Counted from the stretch's first letter, positions 53,511 through 61,885 are shown. The stretch: 64,000 nucleotides of DNA from Chromatiaceae bacterium (GCA_024235175.1 JACKMX010000006.1:242372-306371); one strand, 5' to 3'. Notes: generated from the letters alone by a model not told the origin. Translations and numbers: made by a program.

Positions 53511-54056
53511 TCAGACTTTGGCGTCCAGTTCCTCGATAGTAAGGTTATGATTGGTGTAGACACAGATATCGGCGGCGATAGCTAATCCTTTTTCCACGAT
53601 ATCGCGTGCTTCAAGATCTGTATTGTGCAGCAGAGCCCTTGCAGCGGCTTGGGCGAAAGGTCCACCCGAACCGATCGCCATCAGGCTCTCTTCAGGCTCA
53701 ATTACATCACCAGTGCCGGTAATAATCAGGGAGCTGCTGTGGTCAGCCACCACCAACAGCGCTTCCAGCCGGCGCAGGGAACGGTCGGTGCGCCAGTCCT
53801 TTGCCAGCTCTACAGCTGCCCGGGTCAAGTGGCCATGGTACTTTTCGAGCTTAGCCTCGAACCTTTCAAACAGGGTGAAAGCATCCGCAGTGGCTCCGGC
53901 GAATCCGGCCAGCACCTTATCCTGGTAGAGGCGGCGTACCTTGCGTGCATTTCCCTTCATCACAGTATTGCCCATGGATACCTGGCCATCACCGCCGATC
54001 ACTACCTTGCCTTTACGCCGGACGGAGAGAATTGTCGTGCCTTTGAGTGGCTCCAT
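53511..54056 (-). CDS. hslV: HslV proteolytic subunit
   Basis: HslV (181 aa), the threonine peptidase of the HslVU complex. The catalytic Thr is Thr7, after a six-residue propeptide MEPLKG. The mature start TTILSVRRKGKVVIGGDGQ matches the family. The usual IAIGSGG-type motif appears as MAIGSGGPFAQAAARALL. Other species have no or shorter propeptide; self-removal is assumed. Confidence 0.96.
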   Translation of the reverse strand: MEPLKGTTILSVRRKGKVVIGGDGQVSMGNTVMKGNARKVRRLYQDKVLAGFAGATADAFTLFERFEAKLEKYHGHLTRAAVELAKDWRTDRSLRRLEALLVVADHSSSLIITGTGDVIEPEESLMAIGSGGPFAQAAARALLHNTDLEARDIVEKGLAIAADICVYTNHNLTIEELDAKV

Positions 54057-54240
54057 GCTGTAAACCTCGTTATTTCTGTCACTGTTCGCCGTTGCTGACT
54101 AAGGCAAACGGCTCCAGGATTTCGGCAATCCAACAGGCTGTTTGCTGTCAAAGCTGATTCTAACCGATCAAGGTTGGGCAAATAAGGCTGGATTTCAAGT
54201 ACTGACTGCCCATCACCAGTACTATGGCACTCGGCGTTGT

Positions 54241-55149
54241 TCAATCTCTCTTTTTTTTGGCACGCGGGTGGGCATTGTCGTAAACCTGGGCGAGATGTTG
54301 AAAGTCCAGATGGGTGTAAATCTGGGTGGTGCTGATATCTGCATGCCCCAATAACTCCTGTACCGCCCGCAGATCGCCCGACGACTCCAGCAGGTGACTG
54401 GCAAAAGAGTGGCGCAGCATATGGGGGTGCACATGCAGTGGAGTATCGTTCGCCCTGGCCCATCTGGCGATTCGTTGCTGTACCGTACGTGGGTGGATGC
54501 GGGTTCCCCTGCTGCTGACAAACAGGGCGGTTTCATACGCTGCGGCAAGTTCAGGGCGCACTCTGATCCAGCGTTGCAGTGCCTGTTGCGCCATGCTGCC
54601 GACGGGAACGTGCCGGGTTTTCGCGCCCTTCCCGGTTACCGCGAGAATGGGATCTTCAGTGTCGATATCCTGCAGTTCGAGTGAGACCAGTTCGGCCAGC
54701 CTCAAGCCCGACGAATAGAGCAGCTCCATCATTGCGAGATCGCGCAGTTCGAGGCAATTGGCGCCCTCAATATCCAGCATGCGGCCGAGCTGGTCGGCGT
54801 CCAGTGTGGCTGGCAGACGACGTTCGCCCTTGGGGGCTCTGACACCCTGAATCGGATTCTGGTCGCTCTCCCCTTCCCGTATCAGATAACGAAACAGTGT
54901 GCGTAATACCGAAAGCTCTCGTTGCAAACTTTTTCCGGAGATCCCCTTGCGGTGACGACCGGCAAGAAACTCCCGTACATGGTGTTGCTTAAGATCCTGC
55001 CAACGGGAGATTTTCTGTTCGTGGCACCATTGAGCGGTGCGCGCCAGATCGCGCTGGTAGCCATTGACGGTGTGGCCGGAGAGGCGGCGCTCATGGCGCA
55101 GATGAAGAATAAAACGCGCCTGCCAGTATTCCAACCGGGATTCCGCCAT
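54241..55149 (-). CDS. xerC: tyrosine recombinase XerC
   Basis: XerC (302 aa) resolves chromosome dimers at dif with XerD. The core-binding SAM-like N-terminal domain is followed by the catalytic domain. Catalytic residues are Arg in YSSGLRLAEL, the HxxR box in HPHMLRHSFASHLLES, His in LGHADISTTQIYTHL and the Tyr in the same block. The ATG chosen shares one base with the DUF484 stop. Order DUF484-xerC is conserved; dapF normally precedes DUF484 but lies 4 kb away here. Confidence 0.94.
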   Translation of the reverse strand: MAESRLEYWQARFILHLRHERRLSGHTVNGYQRDLARTAQWCHEQKISRWQDLKQHHVREFLAGRHRKGISGKSLQRELSVLRTLFRYLIREGESDQNPIQGVRAPKGERRLPATLDADQLGRMLDIEGANCLELRDLAMMELLYSSGLRLAELVSLELQDIDTEDPILAVTGKGAKTRHVPVGSMAQQALQRWIRVRPELAAAYETALFVSSRGTRIHPRTVQQRIARWARANDTPLHVHPHMLRHSFASHLLESSGDLRAVQELLGHADISTTQIYTHLDFQHLAQVYDNAHPRAKKKRD

Positions 55150-55829
55150 CAAAGGCCTGGTTCCGATACCACCTCCAGCGTTTTGCTGACAATCTCACCC
55201 AGCCGGGTCAGGTATTCGGTTCCCATTGCTGGATGAAAACGGTGCTCACTGTAACTTCCGAAGGCCAGCAGCCCAAGCAGCCCCTGTGCTTTTATAGGAA
55301 TCAGTGCAGTGGAGCGGATATGTTCGGCTTGAGGACCAAAAAGATACTCAAGTTTTGCGTAGGGCAGGTGTCCGCACTGGGGAACTGCGGCATCAAGGAA
55401 CTGGCCGAATCCATCAAGATCCGGATTGTTGTCACGATCAGCCTGCACGGCTGAAAACAGGTGCAACTCCATTGCCTCAGCCTGAAAATCGTCGTGGAAC
55501 TCATCCTCCAGAGCATTGATTACTTCATCGAAAGTGGCAGCTGCAATCAGCGTGAGTGTAAGGTGGTGGAGGCGCTCGTTCAGTTTCTCGTTTTCTCTGG
55601 CGACAACGATCAGTTTTTCCAGTTTCCGTTTGTAGCCGGCAGTCTCTTCCCGCAGCGATTTAACCTGCCGTTCAATCAGAGAGACCGCGTCTCCGCTTCT
55701 GTGGGGAAGTTCCAGTTGCCGCAGTAGATCGGGATAGTGAGTAAAAAAATCCGGGTTATCCCTCAGGTACGCCGCAACGGTCTCTTCCCGATTTTCCGTT
55801 TCGCAGGATTGTTCCGACTGCAGGTTCAT
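55149..55829 (-). CDS. DUF484 family protein
   Basis: 226-aa protein with DUF484 (GAF-like) fold. The start MNLQSEQSCETENREE has GGA six bases upstream; the longer open frame lacks support. The sequence EETVAAYLRDNPDFFTHYPDLL is typical of the family, and the later part holds the IPIKAQGLLGLLAFGS pattern. Function is unknown; the gene is usually co-transcribed with xerC and dapF in gammaproteobacteria. Confidence 0.9.
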   Translation of the reverse strand: MNLQSEQSCETENREETVAAYLRDNPDFFTHYPDLLRQLELPHRSGDAVSLIERQVKSLREETAGYKRKLEKLIVVARENEKLNERLHHLTLTLIAAATFDEVINALEDEFHDDFQAEAMELHLFSAVQADRDNNPDLDGFGQFLDAAVPQCGHLPYAKLEYLFGPQAEHIRSTALIPIKAQGLLGLLAFGSYSEHRFHPAMGTEYLTRLGEIVSKTLEVVSEPGL

Positions 55830-55871
55830 TTTTCCAATTTCTCCCCTCGTAGACACGCACCGCCGTTCCGC

Positions 55872-55880
55872 TTATCCACA
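55872..55880 (+). promoter_or_regulatory. isolated DnaA box
   Basis: Perfect TTATCCACA, about 37 kb from dnaA. It may titrate DnaA or control the divergent DUF484/xerC promoter; chance occurrence is possible (about one exact 9-mer per 130 kb per double strand). Confidence 0.35.
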
Positions 55881-55975
55881 CGGGCTCTTTTTCCACTGTT
55901 CCACTTTATCACACCTTGGTCCATGGGTTGACCAGGCTGGGAGCCTGCCGGACTTGATACCGACCTTCTTGAAGA

Positions 55976-56057
55976 GGAGTTGGGTAAGGCTAATCGCCTC
56001 AAACGGTCGAAAAAAATCATTTAAGCCGGTTTTCCCGCGCAGGGATTACCCAACTCC
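55976..56057. repeat. 12-bp inverted repeat pair
   Basis: GGAGTTGGGTAA (55976-55987) and its exact reverse complement (56046-56057) are separated by 58 bases. They could form a long-loop hairpin in a transcript, or be a remnant of a mobile or attachment element. No target duplication is evident. Confidence 0.5.
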
Positions 56058-56287
56058 GGCTGCCTTCTCGTCCAAGTGTACCTTACTCCCCGGCGCTTGA
56101 AAATTTGTACGGATCATCAGCAGTATTCTGAACTCGACCGTAGCTTCCCGCAGGCGCAAAATTTGTCGAGGTTGCGTTGTTCGTTGATATGGATCATAGA
56201 AGTGTCAACATCATGCCGGTAGTTCTTTAGCCGGTGGTCGAGGAGCACTAGTCTTAGTAATGAAAGGTCATTGAGGAGATGAGCGAG

Positions 56288-56560
56288 ATGTTGACTTATG
56301 AGGATTGTGTGGGTCTTTGCGATTTGACCGAGGAGGAAGTTGAGGCGATTGCGGAGCACGAGCATATTCCGGAAATCGTAGCTGCTGAGCTTGGTAATTA
56401 TCTGGTCCATAGTGATACCGGTGTTCCGAAGATCCGCCGCATCATTCTGGATGATATTCAATTAGCAGAGAGAAGGGGTGACAAGCACCACATGCTTGCC
56501 TTGAAGCTCGTGTTGAAGCATTTTGTGGACACTCATCCCCAGGCGATGGGCAGCGTCTGA
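56288..56560 (+). CDS. small hypothetical protein upstream of phasin
   Basis: About 90-aa acidic protein of unknown family. It begins MLTYEDCVGLCDLTEEEVEA. Most of the chain is predicted helical, with a C-terminal half rich in Arg, Lys and His (RRGDKHHMLALKLVLKHF). The chosen ATG has GAGGAG nine bases upstream; an ATG nine bases earlier is the alternative. Two cysteines near the start and the EHEHIPEI segment might bind metal. It stands alone, 290 bases before the phasin gene. Confidence 0.65.
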   Translation: MLTYEDCVGLCDLTEEEVEAIAEHEHIPEIVAAELGNYLVHSDTGVPKIRRIILDDIQLAERRGDKHHMLALKLVLKHFVDTHPQAMGSV

Positions 56561-56722
56561 ACCGCGATCGTCGCTACTGCAGGGTTGAATCACCTCGGAT
56601 AGTTTGGTGGCGGAGTTCTGCAGGCTGATGAACAGCATGTGGATGTTCGGTTGGTCCATGCGGAGTAACAACAACCAGTTGGATAAGGGGGCTCCTGTAT
56701 CTGCAGGTTTCGGCAGGATTGC

Positions 56723-56805
56723 TTTTTTGTGCACTGCACAAAAAAATGCTTGACCCGATCCCCTGTTGTCCTGATAATACAATCCAGTATTGTGCAGTGC
56801 AGCAA
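56723..56805. promoter_or_regulatory. phasin promoter flanked by palindromic operators
   Basis: A 23-bp perfect palindrome with a one-base centre (56723-56745; core TTGTGCACTGCACAA) is followed by a sigma-70-like promoter: -35 TTGACC (56750-56755), 17-base spacer, -10 GATAAT (56773-56778). A related copy TTGTGCAGTGCAGCAA (56790-56805) overlaps the expected start of transcription. The arrangement suggests a repressor such as PhaR, which controls phasin genes in other bacteria; the binding protein is not identified here. Confidence 0.72.
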
Positions 56806-56849
56806 TTCAGCGTGTTCAACCAACTTCAGGTAAATTAAAGGTAAATATC

Positions 56850-57320
56850 ATGGCTTCTCAGACAAACAATCCTTTTGACTTCACCAGCCTTCTTAAAAGT
56901 TATGATCCACAGGCGTTCTTTAAGCAGATGCAGGGCGGTTTCAGTGCATATCAGCTGCCGAATTTTGACAGCGGTGCTTTTCTGGAAGCCCAGAAAAAGA
57001 ATATGGATGCACTGGTGAGCGCCAATCAGGCTGTGTTCGCCGGTACCCAGGAGCTTTTTAAATGCCAGTCGGAAATGTTGCAGCAGGCGATGGCCGACGC
57101 CACTGCCGCAGCCAAAGAGCTGGCCAGCTCAGGCAATCCGAAAGAGCTTGCCGCAAAGCAGGCTGAGTTGTTGCAGGCTGCAGTTGAGAAGGCACTGGCA
57201 AATTCCGCCGAACTCAGTGAGTTGGTCAAGAGCAGTCAGGAAGCGGTTGTAAAACAGATCAATGAGCGTTTTTTAGCCAGCATACAAGAGTTGAAGGAAG
57301 CGATTAACAAATTGGGATGA
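56850..57320 (+). CDS. phaP: phasin family protein
   Basis: 156-aa phasin, an amphipathic helical protein coating PHA granules. The start MASQTNNPFDFTSLLKSYD has AAGGT eight bases upstream; the longer frame starts inside the promoter and is rejected. The pattern KKNMDALVSANQAVFAGTQEL and alanine-rich helices are typical of the phasin_2 family. It is followed by a strong terminator and by phaC, so granule coat and polymerase are adjacent. Confidence 0.93.
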   Translation: MASQTNNPFDFTSLLKSYDPQAFFKQMQGGFSAYQLPNFDSGAFLEAQKKNMDALVSANQAVFAGTQELFKCQSEMLQQAMADATAAAKELASSGNPKELAAKQAELLQAAVEKALANSAELSELVKSSQEAVVKQINERFLASIQELKEAINKLG

Positions 57321-57334
57321 TTTGGTGAATCCCC

Positions 57335-57381
57335 CTGGCCTCTCCTGCACCCAAACCGCAGGAGAGGCCAGACTGTTTTTT
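57335..57381 (+). terminator. rho-independent terminator after phaP
   Basis: Perfect 14-bp stem (57335-57348 and 57358-57371), 9-base loop, followed by six T at 57376-57381. It lies 14 bases after the phasin stop and should end its transcript before phaC. Confidence 0.95.
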
Positions 57382-57535
57382 ACATTTGGATAAGGTAACA
57401 GCGGGAGCAGCCAGCGATGGTACTGTTCCGATGTTTTTCCGCCTCCGCCAAAACTGAACGGTTTTGATATTGGCCGGATTTCCGTTCAGAAACCGCATAA
57501 TCAGTCATGTCGGCATAACAACAGGTTACGATGGC

Positions 57536-59704
57536 ATGACAAAAAAACATATTGAGGATGAGCTGACCATGAATGCATCGACTAATCTGGAATTTAACGA
57601 TCTCGACTTCGAGAAACTGGCGCAGGGGCTGCTGGAAAATTTTAAAAATGTCGAGAATATCATGACCGATTTCAGCAAGACCTACGAGGAGCTGGATCTC
57701 GATCCGTTCAATCTCAAAGAGCTTTACACCGAATGGTTTACCACGGCGATTCAGAATCCCCACAAGCTGGCACAGGTCAACATGGAGTTTTGGCAGAAAG
57801 CGATGTCCCTCTACCAGAACAGCGCGATTGGATTTCTCGGTATCAATGCTGATCCGGTGATTGAAGAGGCACGGGGTGATCGCCGCTTCCACCATGAAGA
57901 TTGGGCCAAGGAACCGATCTTCAAATGTATCAAGCAGTCCTATCTTCTGGTTTCGCAGTGGGTGCGGAATCTTGTCGCGGAGGTCGAAGGTCTCGATGCG
58001 CATTCTGCAGAAAAGGTGAAATTTTTTACGGAACGCTATCTGGATGCAATGTCACCAACCAATTTTGCCGCCACCAATCCAGCGGTACTGCAGAAGATAA
58101 TCGAGACCAAGGGAGGCAGCCTGGTTCACGGTCTGAAAAACATGCTGCAGGATCTGGAGGATGGAAAGGGGCAGCTGAAGATACGGATGACCGATACGGA
58201 GGCTTTTGAACTGGGCAGGAACGTGGCGGTGACGCCGGGAAAGGTGGTTTTTCAAAACCGCATGTTCCAACTTATCCAGTACACGCCCACCACGAAAAAG
58301 GTATTCAAGCGACCGCTGTTGGTGGTTCCGCCCTGGATCAACAAGTTTTATATCATGGACCTGCAGCCGAAAAATTCGATGCTCAGATGGTTTGTTGAGC
58401 AGGGGCACACGGTCTTTGTCATCTCTTGGATAAATCCAGATGAGCGTTATAGTGACATCGGATTCGACACCTATCTTGAAGAGGGAGTTCTTGTCGCCAC
58501 GGACGTGGTCGAGCAGATTACCGGAGAGAACGAATTCAACGCCATTGGCTACTGTCTCGGTGGTACCCTGTTGAGCACCACTCTGGCCTATATGAAAACT
58601 AAAGGTGACACCCGCATCAGGAGTGCAACCTATTTCACCACCATGATCGATTTTTCCGAACCGGGAGAGCTTGGGGTTTTCATCGATGAAGAGCAGATCA
58701 GCAGTCTCGAAGAGCGGATGAATAAAGAGGGTTTTCTTGAGGGCTCCTCGATGGCAGGTGCCTTCAACATGATGCGGGCGAATGACCTTATCTGGTCTTT
58801 TTACATCAATAATTATCTGCTCGGAAACGATCCGCGTCCATTCGATCTTCTCTACTGGAATTCGGATTCCACCCGCATGCCGGCGAAAATGCACAGTTGG
58901 TATCTGCGCAATATGTACCTTAACAACCGCCTGTGCAAAGCGGAGTTGACGGTAGCCGGTGCACCCATCGATCTCACCACCGTCGATGTGCCCACTTGTT
59001 TCGTTTCCGCGATAGAGGACCATATCGCACCCTGGAAATCGACCTATGCAGGCGCTCAGCTTTTTTCGGGTCCTGTACGTTTTATCCTCGGTGGATCCGG
59101 TCATATCGCCGGTATCATCAACCCTCCTGATGGGGGTAAATACGACTACCGGGTCACCGATGAACTGCTGCCGGATCCGGACAACTGGGCGGCGGGTGCA
59201 GAAAAACATCCAGGCTCCTGGTGGCCAGAGTGGCAGCGCTGGATAGCGCCCATGAGTGGTGATCTGATAGCGGCCCGTCAACCCGGAAGCGGCAAATACA
59301 AAGTGCTTGAGGACGCCCCAGGCTCTTATGTCAAGGCACGCAGCGGAACAGGTAAGGTCATTTCTGTGGCTTCTGCGCCAGTGCCGGCTGCCACAAAAAC
59401 AGCACCGAAACCAAAAGCGGCCAGGGCGCGTAAAGCGGTTGTTAAGCCCGATGTCCCGGAAAAGGCCTGGACGATCAAAGCGGTTGATGTGGCTCAGGCG
59501 GCAGCGGATGATTTGACTGCAATAACCGGCATTGGTCCAAAGTTGTCCGATGTACTGCGGCAAAAAGGGATCACCAGTTATGCAAAGATGGCAGCAATGT
59601 CTGCAGAGGAGATAAAGAGTTTACTGCTGAGCGCAGGTCCGGGTTATGCCAGGTACGATACATCCAGTTGGCCTGAGCAGGCGAAATTGCTACAGAGCAA
59701 GTGA
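57536..59704 (+). CDS. phaC: PHA synthase (class I) with C-terminal helix-hairpin-helix extension
   Basis: About 722-aa polyhydroxyalkanoate synthase. The alpha/beta-hydrolase core has the PhaC box GYCLGG with Cys340, Asp495 in EDHIAPW and His523 in GGSGHIAG. The N-terminal region (about 1-200) is typical of class I. After the usual end near residue 610 comes an Ala/Lys/Pro-rich linker (about 610-657). Then a helix-hairpin-helix-like domain follows (about 658-722; DDLTAITGIGPKLSDVLRQK). Class I enzymes normally end near 590 residues. The start could also be the ATG 11 codons later (57569). Confidence 0.92.
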   Translation: MTKKHIEDELTMNASTNLEFNDLDFEKLAQGLLENFKNVENIMTDFSKTYEELDLDPFNLKELYTEWFTTAIQNPHKLAQVNMEFWQKAMSLYQNSAIGFLGINADPVIEEARGDRRFHHEDWAKEPIFKCIKQSYLLVSQWVRNLVAEVEGLDAHSAEKVKFFTERYLDAMSPTNFAATNPAVLQKIIETKGGSLVHGLKNMLQDLEDGKGQLKIRMTDTEAFELGRNVAVTPGKVVFQNRMFQLIQYTPTTKKVFKRPLLVVPPWINKFYIMDLQPKNSMLRWFVEQGHTVFVISWINPDERYSDIGFDTYLEEGVLVATDVVEQITGENEFNAIGYCLGGTLLSTTLAYMKTKGDTRIRSATYFTTMIDFSEPGELGVFIDEEQISSLEERMNKEGFLEGSSMAGAFNMMRANDLIWSFYINNYLLGNDPRPFDLLYWNSDSTRMPAKMHSWYLRNMYLNNRLCKAELTVAGAPIDLTTVDVPTCFVSAIEDHIAPWKSTYAGAQLFSGPVRFILGGSGHIAGIINPPDGGKYDYRVTDELLPDPDNWAAGAEKHPGSWWPEWQRWIAPMSGDLIAARQPGSGKYKVLEDAPGSYVKARSGTGKVISVASAPVPAATKTAPKPKAARARKAVVKPDVPEKAWTIKAVDVAQAAADDLTAITGIGPKLSDVLRQKGITSYAKMAAMSAEEIKSLLLSAGPGYARYDTSSWPEQAKLLQSK

Positions 59705-59780
59705 GTAGTATCCGGCTCAGAAACACGCTATGTGCAGTTTCTGGATGCAAATTAGGTATTCTCTTCCACAAGATAAAGCG

Positions 59781-59805
59781 CAGGCCGGAGAGCATCTTCG
59801 GCCTG
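59781..59805. terminator. hairpin between convergent phaC and dapF
   Basis: A 7-bp perfect stem CAGGCCG / CGGCCTG (59781-59787, 59799-59805), extendable by wobble pairs, in the 126-base convergent gap. No long T-run on either strand, so its terminator role rests on position. Confidence 0.4.
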
Positions 59806-59830
59806 TGCCCTGTTGGCAGCGGGGTGCGGG

Positions 59831-60661
59831 TTAGAGTTCGAGCGTCCCATCGTAGACTTTTTTCGCCGGGCCGATCATCCAGACCGGTTGACCGCGTCCC
59901 CGCCATTCTATTCGTAAATCCCCCCCCGCCAGGCTGACCTCCACCCTATCGTCCAGCAAACCCTCCAAGCGACCGCAAACAACAGCTGCACAGGCGCCGC
60001 TGCCGCATGCCAGCGTTTCGCCGGTACCACGCTCGAACACACGCAGACGGATCCGTTGCGGCGAGCAGATCTGCATAAAACCGACGTTGACCCGCTGCGG
60101 AAAACGTGGATGACTTTCAAGCAGGGGGCCGATTCGTTCCACCTGTGCCGTATCGACATTGGGCACCTTCAACACCGCGTGGGGATTTCCCATGGATACG
60201 GCACTTACCCACAGAGATTCATCGCCCACTGTGATGGCATAGCTGTTCTCCGGCCGATCGGCAAGAAAGGGTATTTTCGCGGGCTCCAGCTCAGGTACGC
60301 CCATATTCACCCTGATACCGCCGTCAGCCTCAGTATAGAGGCTGATTTTGCCCGCGCTGGTACCCACTTCAATGACATCCTTATCGGTCAGTCCCTGCTC
60401 CCGCACGTACAGGGCGAAACAGCGTGCACCGTTGCCGCACTGTTCCACTTCGCCTCCATCCGCATTGAAAATCCGATAATGGAAATCCGTGTCTTTCACT
60501 TTTGGAGCTTCGATCAGCAGTATCTGGTCACAGCCCACACCAAAATGGCGGTCCGCGATGTAGCGCAGCTGTTCCCCGGTGAGCTCGATTTTCTGATGAA
60601 TAGCATCGAAAACGACAAAATCGTTTCCGAGGCCGTGCATCTTGGTAAATTCCAGAATCAT
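59831..60661 (-). CDS. dapF: diaminopimelate epimerase
   Basis: DapF (276 aa) epimerises LL- to meso-diaminopimelate for lysine and peptidoglycan. It has two catalytic cysteines: one in EQCGNGARCFA and one in ACGSGACAA. The N-terminus reads MILEFTKMHGLGNDFVV. Length is standard. It is convergent with phaC. In many gammaproteobacteria dapF is followed by DUF484-xerC; here the PHA genes lie between. Confidence 0.96.
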   Translation of the reverse strand: MILEFTKMHGLGNDFVVFDAIHQKIELTGEQLRYIADRHFGVGCDQILLIEAPKVKDTDFHYRIFNADGGEVEQCGNGARCFALYVREQGLTDKDVIEVGTSAGKISLYTEADGGIRVNMGVPELEPAKIPFLADRPENSYAITVGDESLWVSAVSMGNPHAVLKVPNVDTAQVERIGPLLESHPRFPQRVNVGFMQICSPQRIRLRVFERGTGETLACGSGACAAVVCGRLEGLLDDRVEVSLAGGDLRIEWRGRGQPVWMIGPAKKVYDGTLEL

Positions 60662-61099
60662 TTAACCTGAATCCTCAGTTGGACGTGGTACAGGGCAAGG
60701 CGTAACAATGAGGCATAGTTATTCTATTCCGAGGAGTTACAACACAGCCATGCACCGCGGAAAGCGTGCACTGCATCTCGTAGCGTGATTCACCATATGA
60801 GTGAGGAACTGAGTTGATTACTACCCTTTTCATATCAGCCTCTTACCAGCAAATTGGAGTGGTCAACTGAGGATTCTAAGTTTATATCTTCCGATTGGCT
60901 CAGCGCAGCTAACATTCTAGCTGCTGCAACAGGGCCGTCAAATAGAGATATTTTCTGGGAAAGCTATTTATGCTATTGTTTTAACGTGTGAATTTGTTTT
61001 TTGCTTTGCAGCAATTCCGGCAACGTTAACAGTGTGCGGAATCCAATTGGCTGTGGCTGCCGGATTTTCACCCTGAAGAGAGCGACAGGATGACTCTTG
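60662..61099. other. divergent intergenic region dapF / NlpC lipoprotein
   Basis: 438 bases without a recognised gene. It contains an imperfect palindromic stretch (60691-60752) and a 7-bp hairpin GCAGCTA / TAGCTGC (60905-60911, 60918-60924). The last 120 bases before the NlpC gene are AT-rich and probably carry its promoter. No small ORF with a good ribosome site was found. Confidence 0.55.
60691..60752. repeat. imperfect palindromic intergenic element
   Basis: Around a short T-rich centre the two flanks are partly complementary (GTAAC...GTTAC with GGCATAG against CTATTCC). It looks like a degenerate intergenic repeat unit; only one copy is in this window, so repetition is not shown. Confidence 0.35.
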
Positions 61100-61621
61100 A
61101 TGGCTGACGACACAAAAACTCACTGTAACAGATGGTTGCCTGTACCACTGGCGGTTATAGCTTGTCTGCTTTTCCTCACAGGTTGTTCCACCCGGGGGCC
61201 GGAGCGAAATGAATTCGAAGCGACCCGGGAGTTGGGGATTACTCAGGAACGACTAAACCTGGTGCAGATCGCCCGCGAACTGATCGGGGCGCCGTACCGT
61301 TATGGCGGCGCGGAGCCCGGCAGCGGTTTCGACTGTAGCGGACTGGTTTTCTACAGCTACCGGCAGGGTGGTGTGTCGGTACCGAGAACTGCCGCCCAAC
61401 AGCGTCAATATGCGACGCCTGTCTCTGTATCGGGGTTACGGCCGGGGGATCTTGTCTTTTTCGACACATCCGGTGCCAAGGGCGGGCATGTCGGTATTTA
61501 CAGCGGTAAAGGGCGATTTATTCATGCGCCATCCAGTGGCGGCAGGGTGCGGGAGGAGCGGCTGAACAAACCTTACTGGCGCAAACGCTGGTTGGGCGGC
61601 GGTAATTTATTGGATAGCTGA
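61100..61621 (+). CDS. NlpC/P60 family lipoprotein
   Basis: 173-aa lipoprotein with lipobox ending at Cys29 (FLTGC), likely in the outer membrane or periplasm. The NlpC/P60 cysteine peptidase domain has the nucleophile Cys79 in GSGFDCSGLVFYSY and His in GGHVGIYSG. A polar third residue is likely in the FIHAPSSG block. Such enzymes cut peptidoglycan stems (Spr/NlpC type). The start ATG has AGGA eight bases upstream. Its 3' end overlaps lptM, encoded on the opposite strand, by 15 bases. Confidence 0.9.
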   Translation: MADDTKTHCNRWLPVPLAVIACLLFLTGCSTRGPERNEFEATRELGITQERLNLVQIARELIGAPYRYGGAEPGSGFDCSGLVFYSYRQGGVSVPRTAAQQRQYATPVSVSGLRPGDLVFFDTSGAKGGHVGIYSGKGRFIHAPSSGGRVREERLNKPYWRKRWLGGGNLLDS

Positions 61622-61765
61622 TTCGGGCTGTTTCTGCTCTTCCTGCTGCTGCATCTCCGGTTCCGGCAGATAGAGGGGGCCTTTCTGCCCGCAGGCAGTG
61701 AGCATATTACCCAGTCCAAGTAGAGCTATCAGTAACCAGAGCAGGTAACGTGGCCAGCAGTGCAT
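61607..61765 (-). CDS. lptM: LPS-translocon maturation lipoprotein LptM (YifL-like)
   Basis: 52-aa lipoprotein. The reverse strand encodes a signal region, then the lipobox LTAC with lipidated Cys25, followed by GQKGPLYLP, the hallmark of the LptM/YifL family. The C-terminal tail is rich in Gln and Glu. LptM helps assemble the LptD-LptE outer-membrane translocon. It is normally followed by lysA and dapF; lysA is absent here. The stop overlaps the convergent NlpC gene by 15 bases. Confidence 0.9.
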   Translation of the reverse strand: MHCWPRYLLWLLIALLGLGNMLTACGQKGPLYLPEPEMQQQEEQKQPESAIQ

Positions 61766-61885
61766 TATTTTTTCCGTATGGCAAACAGGTAGACGGGATT
61801 ATATACCTGAAACTGCCGCGACTCACCGATCTCTTGTCACCGTTTTCAGGCAGGCATCTGTCTGATCCGGGGTCTGCCAATTCGA

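Larger units (their letters stand above)
55830..56287. other. intergenic region DUF484 / small unknown gene
   Basis: About 458 bases with no recognised gene; divergent promoters must be here. It holds a perfect DnaA box TTATCCACA (55872-55880) and a pair of 12-bp inverted repeats (listed separately). No tRNA or riboswitch was recognised. Confidence 0.6.

Noticed and set aside
58052..59563. 503-codon minus-strand open frame opposite phaC
   Set aside because: It is a mirror of the phaC coding frame with His/Arg-rich low-complexity translation; typical shadow frame.
60961..61020. TTGCTTTGCAGCAA before the NlpC gene as another phasin-type operator
   Set aside because: The symmetry differs (TTGCT-N4-AGCAA) and the TGTGCA core is missing.
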